NCBI GenBank assembly: GCA_951799425.1
Contig: OX637395.1
Coordinates: 16,912,951-16,976,950 of the forward strand
DNA: 64,000 nucleotides
Direction of reading: 5' to 3'
From: Ilex aquifolium
Lineage: Eukaryota > Streptophyta > Magnoliopsida > Aquifoliales > Aquifoliaceae
A program made the position numbers and the translations under genes. Under the pieces are notes generated by a model that worked only from the letters and a program-made list of their open reading frames with translations, searched no databases and was not told where the DNA came from. This document shows, one piece after another, positions 21,595 to 33,264 of the stretch (position 1 is the stretch's first letter; the number at the start of each line of letters is the position of its first letter).

Positions 21595-22201
21595 TCAATG
21601 AGGTGGAAATCAGTCCGAAATCCCTATGTGGACATTAGCTAACACACAGGCAAAGTATGGCTCAGTTGCATATAAATCACAGAAAGAGTAGAACCCCACT
21701 ACCTTATTCCACATAATTCTAAGAAAAGATGCACATCTGTTGAGAGCATTAGGCACCTTATTTAAAGCGCCTGACTTTTGCTTTAATAAAAAGGTGAACT
21801 ACTACAAATAGGCAGTCCAACCCTCGTGGCACCGGGAATGCATATTGATGTGCTTCAATGGATCATGGTTAGAATAAAGCACGAACTCTTGATGCATCAT
21901 ATAATAGTACCAATGCCAGAAAGCTTAAACGATGGCATAAAACTCCACATCAAATGTACTATAATTCAACTTGGAACTTGTGAGTTTCTAACTGAAAGAT
22001 GTCGTGTTCTTGGAATTCTGGCTTAAAATAGCCCCTATTCCCACCTTAGAGGCATTACAGTGCAACTCGAAAGGTTGAGAAAAATCTGGTAAAATAAGAA
22101 TACGAGCAGTAGTAAACTTTAGCTTAATCAAACAAAAAGCCTATGTGGCTTCATCTATCCAGCTGAATTTCCCGAGTCGAATGCAATCCATAATAGGTGT
22201 C
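21595..22201 (-). pseudogene. Gypsy unit A: RNase H region relic
   Basis: This aligns with 32500-33060 (unit B) and 47160-47950 (unit C), which lie between RT and integrase of the same family, so it is the RNase H part. It is broken by frameshifts and stops. It truncates near 21595, so this unit has no integrase. Its continuation toward RT resumes at 28686 after the Athila-like insertion. The shared phrase GTAATAGGTGTC-like followed by GTACTAAAATGAGG in unit C shows the uninterrupted order. Confidence 0.7.
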
Positions 22202-22206
22202 GTAGT

Positions 22207-23482
22207 TGTTGTCCAAATTCGATATTGTCAATTTACGTGCAAGTATACACGATCAACAAGTAATAAAGTGATGAGTAGAGTATCGTTCCCACGGAGAATT
22301 ATTACTAATAATTTCCAAGTACTAACTTTATATCAATTCGATTTTATTTAAACAATTGAAATTAACTATGAATTCACTAATTTAAAACTAAAACTAAATT
22401 TAATAATCAATGATTGAATTTACTAGATAGAAGAACTTAAGATTACAACTTCCCCTAATACTTCGTATAAATCTTTCCACTCTCTTTCCAGTTAATTGAT
22501 CAAAATAAGTTGTTAATTGAGAATTCAAAATTATTTATTAAACATCTTCCGAGGGCTAGATAAAAATACCTCTTCTAATTAAATTACTATATTCCTATGC
22601 AAAATAAGTTATAATAGATTCATTAAGCTCAAACTCTCATAAAAGTTACACATGACATTATATATATATTCATATCCTATACACAAACCCAGTTATTCAA
22701 TTCTAAGAAGAATTAACCAGATGCATGTTATCATATTCAGATCTAAACCAAGAATTCATCTTCCAATTTTATCTAGGGAATCAAATTAATTGTTGGTCAA
22801 ACAATCATATATTAAACACAAAATATGATAAACAACTCATATATGATATATAAGAACTAGAAACGATAGTAGATTAATTTAACTAAACATCAGGTTCTGT
22901 TGCAATCTTAATAAAAATTTAGTTCATAACGTATTTGAAAAACATCATTCTCAAGTTAATCAACATCTCATAAAATCAAAAACTCTCTAGCCTTCAAGTC
23001 CAATTTTCTTCGTGTCGCTTCCTTCGATTTTTGCCTTCAATTCACTTTCAATCCTTGGTTCTCTAGCCTCTTAGCAGCCCCTCAAATCAGTATATTTATA
23101 TCTCAGCTTAAACCCTAACATGTATGTAGCATTAGAGTTCAATTTCTACTAAAAAAACAAGCCAGAATTCGTCTTCCACGCTAAAGTGCGCGCTGCAGCC
23201 CCTAAAATAGCTGCACTGATTTTCTGCCCTTCTAGAGCTGCAGCGCTACATCTAGAGCTGCGACGCTGACTCCCTTTTATGCCTACAGCTGCCCTTGTTG
23301 CTTAGTCCTCAATTAATCCAACACTTAGGCTACCAAACGACATTGATTCCTTCCGAATCATGATCCCTACAAAACAAAATTAAAACACACAAAACGAATA
23401 AAAATGAACATAAAATACTTAGAAACTCGCAAATTCATCAAGCCAAGAATACTCAATTCGTAGATATAAAACCCACTCATCA
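22207..23482 (-). repeat. 3' LTR of Athila-like element 2
   Basis: On the minus strand it starts TGATGAGTGGG at 23482, next to a TTGAGGACAAGCAAAGATTT phrase and a purine stretch typical of the 3' internal end of such elements. Words CTGCAG and GCGCTG cluster at 23200-23280, followed on the minus strand by a TATA box (GATATAAATATAC) at about 23090. The TATA-distal part contains the conserved GGGAACGATACTC segment near 22280. Confidence 0.85.
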
Positions 23483-23919
23483 AATACCTTCAAACTTAAA
23501 TCTTTGCTTGTCCTCAAGCAAAATACTAAGAACAAAAACTATATAAAAAAATTAACCCTAACAACCAACTACTCAAACAATGGATCACTATGAATCTGAA
23601 TAATGGCCCCAAAAGTTACTACAAATAATAATTCATGGGAAACTTCAAAACAGTGCAAAGTCTAACAATTCAACATACTCCTTAATTTTACCTCCGCTCA
23701 TGATCCTTTAAATACATGTACATATCCGAACTGTTCAAGCTAGTCATCACCCAGATACATTTCCGTAATCAAGCGCTCCATAGGAGATACTCAATATCAA
23801 CTCTATGAACTTACGTTTCACATCAACCTCTGCTAATTAAGGCAAACATATAACTAGAAGGTACAAAGCCTTTTTTTTTTTTTTTCATCTCTCTCTCTCT
23901 TTTTCTCTTTTCATTCGTT

Positions 23920-24075
23920 CGGTGAGTGCATTTTATGCTCCATCTCACCTCCTATTGAGCGAGTGCGTTTTACGCTCCATCTCACATTTTCTTGAACGAG
24001 TGCGTTTTACGCTTCATCTCATTCTCAACATGTGTTTATGAGTGAGTACATTTTACGCTCCATCTCTACTCACCA
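23920..24075. repeat. Degenerate tandem repeat in Athila-like element 2
   Basis: Four copies of a GAGTGCGTTTTACGCTCCAT-type unit start near 23924, 23961, 23998 and 24044. The core GCGTTTTACGC is itself nearly self-complementary. The repeat lies between the accessory ORF tail and the polypurine tract. Confidence 0.8.
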
Positions 24076-24648
24076 CATGCCCATTTCTTGTTTCTTGTCT
24101 TCCTATTTTTTTTTCTTCTAACTCATGAAGGATTAAATCAAAATAATTTTCCAAAAACTTCTTTATTTATATATATATATAATTTATACTAACCTATCAT
24201 AACCAATATTTCCCCCAAACTTATATGAATGCCTAAATTTTGCTTTGAATGATGTTTAAATAAGTTTTCTAGAGTTTCAATGATATCTCCCACAAGCACT
24301 TAGCCAAATAAATTCTCTAAATAATAGCTAACCAAACAGATGGATATGTGCTCATGAATGAAAGGATCACAAACAGTGTAAAACTAACTAGTACGTCAAA
24401 CTACAAACTCAACATATTCATAAATTTTCCTTGAATTGACAATTAATCCCATTCATCATTGGCCATAATCAAATTCACTCAACCCATTGCTCAAGTTATA
24501 CTAAAACATGCTATCTAAGTGCAAAACATACTATCTAAATGCATATCTAATAATGCAAACAAGAATACACCCCCAAACTTAAACTAAACATTGTCATCAA
24601 TGTATAAACTAGGAAAAATTAAGATAGAGGACTTCCCTGAGACGTCGC

Positions 24649-24925
24649 TAGTTGGCATCATCGTCAGCATCCTTGTCGTCCACTGAGTCAGGAGTGTATT
24701 CGAGAAATATAGATGGACTAGGAAACTGTAGTGGAGGTGTGCCCGAGTCGAAACCACAGTTATTAAACATCTGGACTAGCACGAAATTGAATTCCGTTGA
24801 GTACTCCATCAATGAGTCAAATCGATGTGCAAGTTGATCATTACGTCTAGACTCGCGTCGAGATTCCCTACGTAGCTCTTGAGCCTCCCTTACATTGCAA
24901 AATTTTGAACATTGTGGAGAATGGA
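24649..24925 (-). pseudogene. Tail of the accessory (env-position) ORF, Athila-like element 2
   Basis: About 90 open codons on the minus strand end at the stop near 24649. They include REAQELRRESRRESRR (a charged, repeat-like helix), HRFDSLMEY and an acidic end (DSVDDKDADDDAN). Elements 1 and 3 end their accessory ORFs with comparable acidic tails. The domain-bearing N-terminal part is missing here. A TATATAAC box lies upstream at about 24970. Confidence 0.5.
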
Positions 24926-25142
24926 GGAACCCTTGCTGCTACTTGATACTAATTGATGTCACTTGAGCGGGAAGATTGTTATATAGAGTAGATTGGGAAA
25001 TCCAAGACAATTCAACGGAATTATGGGTGAATAAGAGTTGGGGTGAATAGATTTTTAGAGCCTTGAAGTTTTGGAAGAGTAGGAGTTGATGTGGTGAGCT
25101 CCTTGTCCCTGAGTGTGGCGCTAAAGTCTTGTTTTTAATGCT

Positions 25143-27710
25143 GATTTTCTAGTTTCAGCACTGTCCAGGCTGAACATAGGCGCTGATGCGCTGCCTGTAG
25201 CGCTGTTGCGTTGGTTTTATTGTTGTGGGACAGCTTTGGGGGCAGCAGGCGCGCGCTGGGGCGCTGTCTATAGCGTTGTTGCGCTGATATACTGCTTTGG
25301 GACAGCTTTGGGGCGCTGTCCAGACAGAAATCGCGCGCTGGGCCGCTGGTTTGAGCTGCCTATTTCGCTGCCCAGGCAGAAAATAAGCGTTGGGGCACTG
25401 TTTTGGGCACTGAGGCGCTGGTTTGAGCTGCCTATTGTGTAACGCCCCAAAATCCCCCTTGGACGGCATTACTATCTAAAACCATTCACATCAGGAGAAC
25501 AACTAATAATTTTCATAAGTAAAGAAAATTTCATTCATCATGCACAATATCTATAACATTATCCAAAAGAAGATGTCAAACCATGGCCATTATATTCAAA
25601 AAGAATATACCCCACTATGATAAGTACATAAAAAATCAACTGTTATCTTGTAGCGGAATAAACAAAATATCATCTATACATTGTCTCAAAATCCTCTTCT
25701 AGTCTAGGACATAAAGAGAACACTCTATACGTTCCCCTCGGGATCCACGTTTCCATCCAATTGAGTTTCTCAAGCTACCTGCTCATCAACTCTGAGCTCT
25801 TCCTCTAAGCCATAATCTGAAAATGATGTTGTTTGTAGGGGGTGAGCACTAAGCTCTGTAAGAAAATCCTCTCAAACCCAAACAAGGTTTTAAAACAAAT
25901 AAAAGATGGCAAGTCTCTTTTGGAAAATAGCATATATAGATTTTGAGAATAAAACCATGATAGTTGTAATGATTTCAAGTGTACGGAATACAGTAAATCA
26001 ATGACAGGAATAAACTTACAAGAAATTAAAACAATCCATAAATAATTCAGTAACATCATTCCATATTCTCATGTATGTTGGTTGCTTCTCAGAAATCTAC
26101 ACAACGATTCTACCTCGTTCACCCATCACAATCACACAATCTCAATCATTCCCCGCAGGGCACATCACCGACATTTTAGGAAGGATGTATACCGTCTCCC
26201 ACGGCATTGACGAATCCTTCCTAGGAAAGGTATACCATCCCTCAGCCTCGAACTTACGTGAACAATAGTGGTTGCTCTCACAAACAACAATCCACTACAA
26301 GTGTTAGGAAACCATCTCACCCCCACTGGGATAGACTAACATCTAACACTCTACGACAGCTCTCAAAGGCAATTCAAGTCCATCACAACAAACCATACAA
26401 GAGATAAAACCAACATTTTTCTCAACAACTACAATCTTAATCAATCACCATTTCCGTTAATAATTCAAATATCACAATTATACAATTCACCATATACTAC
26501 AATAATAAAGGAATTAAAATATGCAAGAGATCATATCAATAAAACCTTCACAATTTCGATATCAACATTTTAGGGTTTTGCCAAAAAAAAACATAATTTC
26601 TTGGAATAAGAACAAGTATTAGATGAAAACATGATTTAATCAAGACTAGGACTTTAGAAATCAAGATCAAATGAAAATTGAGAAAAAAAAAACTCATTTT
26701 TCTTGAAAACTAGGGTTTTCAAGACAATAGAAGGAGATTTTATGGCTATTCCACCATAACTTCCTTCAAAACATGGTAATATTTGCAAGAGTATCAAGAA
26801 ATAATGATTTCATATCATATATATAGGATTGAGAGTCAAAACATACATGTATATAAACCTTGGCCTCAATGGAAGAGAATAGGAAGAAACCCCTACCTTC
26901 TTCCTTAGTTTTGTGTGAAGGACTTGAGATTTTGATCCACTTCAATGTGAAAATCCTCCTTGACTCTTGTGTTTTTCTCTTCCTTGCTTCCTCTCTAAAA
27001 CTTTCTAGGGTTAGAAATGTTGAAATGATGCTAAAGGAGGTGTCCTTAAGTATCTATAGTGGAAGAAAGAGTCTCCTATGCGCGATTCTGAAACCCAGAT
27101 TCGTCACTCACGTTCGAACATCATTGGCGTTTGAACGTTCGTTGCTACCAGTACTTTTGTTTTTTCATCAAACAAGAGTACTGGAACGAACTTTCGTTAG
27201 AACGTTTATTCACGTTCGAACGTCGATTCACGTTCGAACGGAATTCCTGTTTTTGCTGCAACTTCCAGTGAAGTTTTGGCCTATTCAGAGATTGATTTGG
27301 AAAATATTCGTGAAATACACTTTTTTAGCTCTGCAAGTATACTATCTACTGTCAAAATTTCAGATCAAACGGACATTAGGATAAAAAGTTATGATCCAAA
27401 TACTAGGCAGTGTCCAAAATCCTTTCTACCCAAATTTTCTCTTAAGTGTGCTTTCACTCCGGAATACTTCCTAGCTTCCAATACATACCATATTACCTCG
27501 CCTAACATTTTTATTTCTACTCTTACAATTTACATAGTTCATGCATACATCATCACATATATTAGCATTTCAAAACATAATTATATTACTATATAAAGAT
27601 ACGAATGTGGGGGTTTTACATATTGCACTGCCCAGGCAGAAAATAAGCGTTGGGGTGCTGTTTTGGGCGTTGGGGCGCTGGGGTGCTGTTTTGGGCGCTA
27701 GTTTTCTGGT
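25143..27710 (-). promoter_or_regulatory. GCGCTG word block inside Athila-like element 2 (split by a solo LTR)
   Basis: At 25143-25432 and again at 27626-27710 the sequence is a dense run of GCGCTG, GCGCGCTGG, TAGCGCTG and GCTGCC words, the same as those in the LTR (23200-23280). The two parts are one block divided by the solo LTR 25438-27620. Internal near-repeats (CTGCCCAGGCAGAAAATAAG at 25368 and 27627) show local duplication. The block lies upstream, on the minus strand, of the accessory ORF tail. Confidence 0.6.
25438..27620 (-). mobile_element. Solo LTR nested in Athila-like element 2 (TSD TATTG)
   Basis: The plus strand reads TGTAACGCCCC at the left end and GGGGGTTTTACA at the right; flanks are TATTG at 25433-25437 and 27621-27625. 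At 2,183 bp it is the same family as 6158-8266, in minus orientation. Its palindromic words are CGTTCGAACGT and variants (27110-27245), not ACCGGT. A TATA-like CACTATAGATAC lies about 55 bases downstream on the minus strand (near 27050). Open frames such as 26860-27384 fall in LTR sequence and are not genes. Confidence 0.93.
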
Positions 27711-27939
27711 ATTGGCTCCTTGTTTAAGCTTGTGCAAGCTCCACCCCTTTTTTTTTTTTTCTTCTATCTTCGGTACCTACAAGCAATTGACACACTAATT
27801 AAAATGCACTAACTTTCTAATATCATAATTATTCCTAAAAAAGAAACTAAATTGACATAGACATGAAATAAAAATAAAAATAAAAAGCTAAAATCTGGGT
27901 TGCCTCCCAAATAGCGCTTGTTTTATAGTCATAAGTCTG

Positions 27940-28197
27940 ACTACTCCCTGTGTCATTCCAAGTCGGCTAGGGTAATTGAGGTCTTTTGACGATAAATGTC
28001 GCCACCCCAATAGTGCTTCAATCTCTGCCCATTCACCTTGAAAGTGCTCTTTGAATTGGCTTCCTCGACTTCAACCACTCCATGCGACAACACTTTAGTA
28101 ATAATAAATGGCCCTGACCACCTTGATTTGAGTTTTCCCGACAAGAGCTTTAACCGCGAATTATTCCATGAAAAGCCCGGATGATTCCTCCAACCAG
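27940..28197 (-). pseudogene. Gag fragment fused to integrase C-terminus, Athila-like element 2
   Basis: On the minus strand the frame reads through a gag-like phrase (PGWRNHPGFSW) directly into the Athila integrase end (LKLLSGKLKSRWSGPF, then VNGQRLKHYWGGD). These are normally separated by several kilobases, so almost all of gag-pol is deleted. At 28198 the gag piece joins the truncated 5' LTR at a TCCAATTTT match to the LTR. Confidence 0.65.
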
Positions 28198-28685
28198 GTC
28201 CAATTTTCTTAACGTCGCTTCCTTCGATTCTTGCTTCAATTCACTTTCAATCCTTGGTTCTCTAGCCTCTTAGCAGCCCCTCAAATCAGTATATTTATAT
28301 CACAGCTTAAACCCTAACATGTATGTAGCATTAGAGTTCAATTTCTACTAAAAACAAGCCAAAATTTGTCTTCCACACTAAAGCCCACGCTGCAGCCCCT
28401 AAAATTAGAGCAGCTGAGCTGATTTTCTGCCCTTCTAGAGCTGCAGCGCTACATCTAGAGCTGCGGCGCTGACCCCCTTTTATGCCTACGGCTGCCCTTG
28501 TTGCTTAGTCCTCAATTAATCCAACACTTAGGCTACTAAACGACCTTGTTTCCTTCCGAATCATGATCCCTACAAAAAAAAATTAAAACATACAAAACGA
28601 ATAAAAATGAACATAAAATACTTGGAAACTCGCAAATTCATCAAGCCAAGAATACTCAATTCGTAAGTAAAAAACTCACTCATCA
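28198..28685 (-). repeat. Truncated 5' LTR of Athila-like element 2
   Basis: This aligns with 22990-23482 of the 3' LTR, including the CTGCAGCGCTACATCTAGAGC words. It ends at 28685 next to GTAGT. The remaining 780 bp of the LTR and the primer site are deleted. Confidence 0.85.
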
Positions 28686-28690
28686 GTAGT

Positions 28691-29480
28691 CGTACTAAAA
28701 TGAGGAATGAAACAACGATAAAAAAAGCTAGTCCATGAAAACTGCATACCAGAAACAGTGTCTTAGGCACTACTCTATTGCCTCCGCATTGGACAAGTCA
28801 ACTGAAATGCCATCCTTGGAGACGACGTAGCCCAAAAATAGGACACTATTAATCATGACTGAGCACTTCTTGAGAGAATCGGAAAGCTTCTCTTGTCGTA
28901 AAGCTGAAAGGACCTCCCATAGGTCTTGGACATGTAGCTCCTTGGTGGCACTATAGATAATAATGTCGTCGAAATAAACGATGACAAAGCTATCAATGAA
29001 CGGATAGAAGATATGATTCATGACTCTTATAAAAGTACTAGGAGCATTAGAAAGGCCAAATGGCATAAAAATCCACTCATACAACCCCTCACGCGTCTTA
29101 AACAATGTCTTCCACTCATCTCCAATTTGAATCCAAATCTGATGCTACCAACTCTTAGTATCAATCTTGGTGAACACACTCGCTCTATTTAGCTAGTCTA
29201 GAAAATCCTCAAACCTGGGTATAGGGAATCTATAACGAACATTAATCTTATTAATTGTTTTGCTATCCACACAATTCCTTTGGGTACCATATTTCTTGGG
29301 TATGAGCAAGGCCGGCACTACACGAGGACTAAGACTTTCCTTGATGTGCCCCTTACCTAAATGCTCCTCTACTTGCCTGCAAAGTTCTTCATGTTCCTTG
29401 GGGGTCATCCGATAATGTGGTCTTTTGGGTAAGTTAACACTAAGAATGAGATCGTTTTGGTGTTGAATATCTCGCAAGGG
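28691..29480 (-). pseudogene. Gypsy unit A: reverse transcriptase
   Basis: Two adjacent frames cover the RT. 29477-29193 carries HYRMTPKEHEEL, VPALLIPKKYG, CVDSKTINKI and RYRFPIP; 29105-28770 carries [19 protein letters not shown], the active site YFDDIIIYS and [11 protein letters not shown]. Stops and a gap separate them, so it is dead, though the catalytic YFDD is kept. The phrases fit chromovirus-type Ty3/gypsy RT. Confidence 0.85.
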
Positions 29481-31150
29481 CGGTAACTCATCTGACAGAT
29501 CATCCGGGAAAACATACTGAAATTCTTAAAGTAGAGGTTGAAGACTTTTAGGGAAAGAAACTCTGCTAATCTACTCCTTGCAGACCAACATGTAAACAAC
29601 TCTAGATTCAGACATCTCCTCTTTAAACTAGGTATTAGACAACAAATTAGATGTTCCCCCAGATGGGGGCTTTAGGGAAAGATCTCTACTAGGAAAGAGA
29701 ACTATCTTAACATTATAAAATATGGAACTGTAAGTGTTCCTCCTCCTATCATGCCTGACAGATCGATCAAACTACTATGGTCTACCTAGAAGAAGGTGAC
29801 ACACGTCCATGTTAATCACATCACATCAGACCTTATCCTTATATTTTGAATCAATGGAGAAGGACACTAAACATCATTTGGAAATGGTTACATCGCTGCC
29901 CTTCTTGAGCCATGCCAATTTATATGATTTTGGGTGTTGCTCCATGGGTAGGCCTAATTTCTGGACAGCCTCTTCTGCCACCACGTTCTCATAACTACTA
30001 GAGTCAATAACCAAGTAAAAAACTTCTCTGCCTATGGTGCACGTAGAATGTAATATATTTTTTTGCAACCACTCATCCCCATCCTCAACTCCAAGGGTCA
30101 AGGATGCTCACCGAACAACCAGTAGTGGCCCTTTGTCTCCTTTTACCTTCTCTTCTAGAAGACTCTCATCTTGAATAGCGTCATATATGGCTGCTTGATC
30201 ATACTTTGTGAAACGCTCCTCTTGGATGTCCTCACCATCTATGAATAGATTTTTCCTAGGCCTGTGTCCTTTCCTGTAGTCTTGCATTTTATGGCCTTTC
30301 TCACCACCCTTGAAGTATTTCATACTACTGGTTGTCCCTACAGGTCATATGGCTGGCACACCCACTCCTGCTTGCCTACTATTGAGTATTAGTAGGTTGG
30401 TAGGAAGACTAGACGGTACCAAATTGTCTCCCTCATAACCCAAAGCAGTACATCCAGAACAACTACTATTTCCCCCAACTTTTTAGCTCAACTGATTTTT
30501 CAAGTGGACGGCACGCTGGTAAGCCTAAAAAATAGAATAAGGGACAAACAAATTTTGGGTATCCTAAATTTGAGGTCGCAAACCTCCAATATAACTTGAA
30601 ACCAATTGGTCCTACATCAGGTCATTACGTGCTACTAAATGATGAAACTCGGTAGTGTATTCAATCACGGATCGATTACCTTGCCATAAATTCTACAAGC
30701 TCTGGTCTAATGCCTTCGTGTAATTATATGGCAGAAAGGCCTACCACACATGCTTCTTCAATTTGTCCCACATAGCTATCTCCTTTTTCCCTTGCCTCTA
30801 ATGAGTCGTCTTACAATGCTGCCACCACGCAGCAGCTCCTGCTTGAAATCTGGTTGCAACCTGTGGGACTTTTTTGTCCTTAAGTACATCCTTGAACTCC
30901 AAAATTTCCTCAATTACATGGATCAAATCAAGGAATTCTTCAAGCTATAGACTGCCTTGAAAATCAGGCAGGTCAATCTTCGATCAATACTCCCATTGTC
31001 AGGAATCGATTTTATGGCATGATGACCTGCTTTTCCTAAACCCTAGGTGGATACCCACAGAAAGAATTATCATAATCATCCACCAGACTCTCTCCCTCCT
31101 AGTCCACCCATCGTGGATTCTAGGGTAGATGTTGTAGTTGTGTTATTGTT
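29481..31150 (-). pseudogene. Gypsy unit A: protease and gag remnants
   Basis: 30101-29874 contains the protease region (SSYENVVAEEAVQKLG, KLAWLKKGSDV), followed by the CHLLLGRP-type segment (29700-29830, broken). 30323-30108 is a gag zinc-knuckle remnant (KYFKGGEKGHKMQDYRKGHR; the cysteines of the CCHC box are largely lost). 30400-31140 aligns with the gag of unit B (44600-45500) but has many stops. At about 31150 a CTTAAG joins gag directly to LTR-like sequence, removing the gag start and primer site. Confidence 0.7.
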
Positions 31151-33259
31151 GTTCACTTAAGACGATGAAGTTATTAAACTACGAAAAATTACCAAAAAGG
31201 GTAAAAAAAAAAAAAATCTGGCCCTAAACAAAGGAATTTGCTTAAATTCGCCTTCATTCATCGCACCCCCTTTTAGGGGTGCAATGAGTCCATTTCACCT
31301 TGTCCTTTATAATTAGACATGGGTGTTTCAAAACCTATGTATGTAGAAGTGGCTCCGAGAAAGTCAACCCCCTTGATTGGCCCGACCCGCCTCTATATCG
31401 ATCTCAGCGATCCAAGTACTGTGCTACGATTTGATCTGCAACATCCTCTCCGTCCTTAGAATTGTCTCCACAATACAGAATAAGGTGATTCACATTAAAA
31501 ACATTTGAGGTGAAAATATAACTAGGGAGTCTCAACCTAGAGGCTTTCAGGTAAATTTTTCTCACAATCTCCAAGGGTGACAGCTAATTGTATTCGCCCA
31601 CGAAAAATTAATCTTTAGTGAGAATGGCCAAAAAAAGTCCCCAACCTCAAACTTCATTAAACAATAGTGCTTATATGCCGCTTGTTTATACTTGGATACA
31701 GAGTCAAGAGGATCCTAATGAGTAGATTGGTGTACCTCCTTCAATTGCTAGATAAAATCCTCAGCTTTGCTTTGAGCTCGCTTCAAATCTAGAATTAGAG
31801 CTAGATCAAGTGGTGAGCTTGGGTTAGCATAATTGACAATCTTGAAAGAAAGGTTGTATGCAAACTCTGCCTGATAAATCTTATGATCCCAGTTCTTTAG
31901 ATCATCCCTTACCAAACTGTGCAATAAACTACCCACCGACCAATTAACTATCTCAGTTTGGCCATCACTGATGAAGATAGGCACTATTGAAATCTAGATT
32001 TTTCTTGGCTAGCCTCCACAAACTGTGCCAAAAGGGGCCAACAAAAGGGGTGTGTCACGATCTAAGGCAATAGAATATTTGGGCAAATGATAAACATCCT
32101 TGAAGTAGAGATAGACAACATAAGATACATTAGCAACTTTCTTGCAAGGAATGAAATGTGCCATCTTGGAAAAACAATCAACCACCACATAAATGTAGTC
32201 ACTACCTTGTTGGGTTCGAAGCTAGCCCAGAATGAAGTCCATACTAACATCTATCCAAGGATGTTGTGGTATTGGAACTGGCATATATAGCCCCACATTT
32301 GTGGTTTTTCTTTTGGATACTTGACACACGTGGCAAGCTTCAAAAAAATTATAGACTTCCTTCCTCATGGTAGGCCAGAAGTAAGAAATTGTCACCAACT
32401 TTAGTGTCTTTGCCCACATATTCTTCACTTTGTAATTCACAAATAAGCTTAAACCGAAGGCTAGATTCAGGAACACATAGTTGGTTTCCCTGAAAGAGAT
32501 GCCCATCAGTGAGGTGGAAATTAGTCCAAATTCCTATGTGAACATCAACTAACACCGAGGAAAAGTATGGGTCAATGGCATATAAATTACAAAAAAAGTC
32601 GAACCCCACTACTTGATTCCGCATGATGTTGAAAAACATGCATGTCGATTGAGAGCATCAACAACCTTTTTTAAAGCCCCTGACTTGGGCTTTAATACAA
32701 AGGTGAATTGTTGTAAATAGGCAATCCAACCTATATGGTGCCGACAAAGCTTATCTTGTGTATTGATGTGCTTCAATACTCTCGGTGCATTAGATAACAA
32801 TACCAATGCCACAAAGCCTAAACGATGGCATAAAAATCCACATCGTACGTAATATAATTCAACTTGGAACCTATAAGTTTTTTACTAAAAAATACCACAT
32901 CCATTTTAGGTTAAAACAACCTTTATGCCCACCTTAGAGGCATCATAGTGTAACTCAAAAGGTGGAGAACAACAACAGTAGTTAACTTTTGCTTGATCAA
33001 ACAAAAAGCCTCTATGGTCTCATCAGTCCAACTGAATTTCCTGTGTCGCATGCAATCCATAATAGGCCATGAAAACTATGTACCTCAGACGTTGTCTTAG
33101 GAAATGGCCACTGCTTTATTGCCCTCACCTTGGACTGGACAACTAAAATCCCATCCTTGGAGACCATGTAGCTCGAAAATAAGGCACTATTAGTCATGAA
33201 TTAGCACTTCTTAAGAGAATTGAAAAGATTCTCTCATCCTAAAACTAAAAGGACCTCCC
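31150..33259 (-). pseudogene. Gypsy unit B: LTR remnant, integrase, RNase H and RT end
   Basis: 31160-31450 aligns with the LTR and 3' internal end of unit C (46020-46240). Integrase pieces: 31984-31748 (SDGQTEIVN with the catalytic Glu, QAEFAYN) and 32506-32222 (CHVCQVSKRKT zinc-binding end, DVSMDFILG with the first catalytic Asp). RNase H lies at 32500-33060 ([15 protein letters not shown]) and the RT end at 33197-33012. Frames are broken throughout. The unit resumes at 43145 beyond Athila-like element 1. Confidence 0.75.
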
Positions 33260-33264
33260 GCAGG

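Larger units (their letters stand above)
22207..28685 (-). mobile_element. Athila-like element 2, internally deleted (TSD GTAGT)
   Basis: The element begins TGTTGTCC and ends ACTCATCA on the plus strand, flanked by GTAGT at 22202-22206 and 28686-28690. It lies on the minus strand: 3' LTR 22207-23482 (1,276 bp), 5' LTR reduced to 28198-28685. The internal part keeps only a short gag piece joined to the integrase C-terminus, a GCGCTG-rich block, the tail of an accessory ORF, a tandem repeat and the polypurine tract. A solo LTR (25438-27620) is nested inside. Integrase-end phrases (LKSRWSGPF, FKVNGQRLKHY) and the LTR end (GGGAACGATACTC-type) fit Athila. Confidence 0.88.

Noticed and set aside
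26860..27384. Frame of 174 codons on the plus strand
   Set aside because: It lies wholly inside the solo LTR 25438-27620, antisense to its promoter region, and repeats the TTCGAA words; it is LTR sequence rather than a gene.
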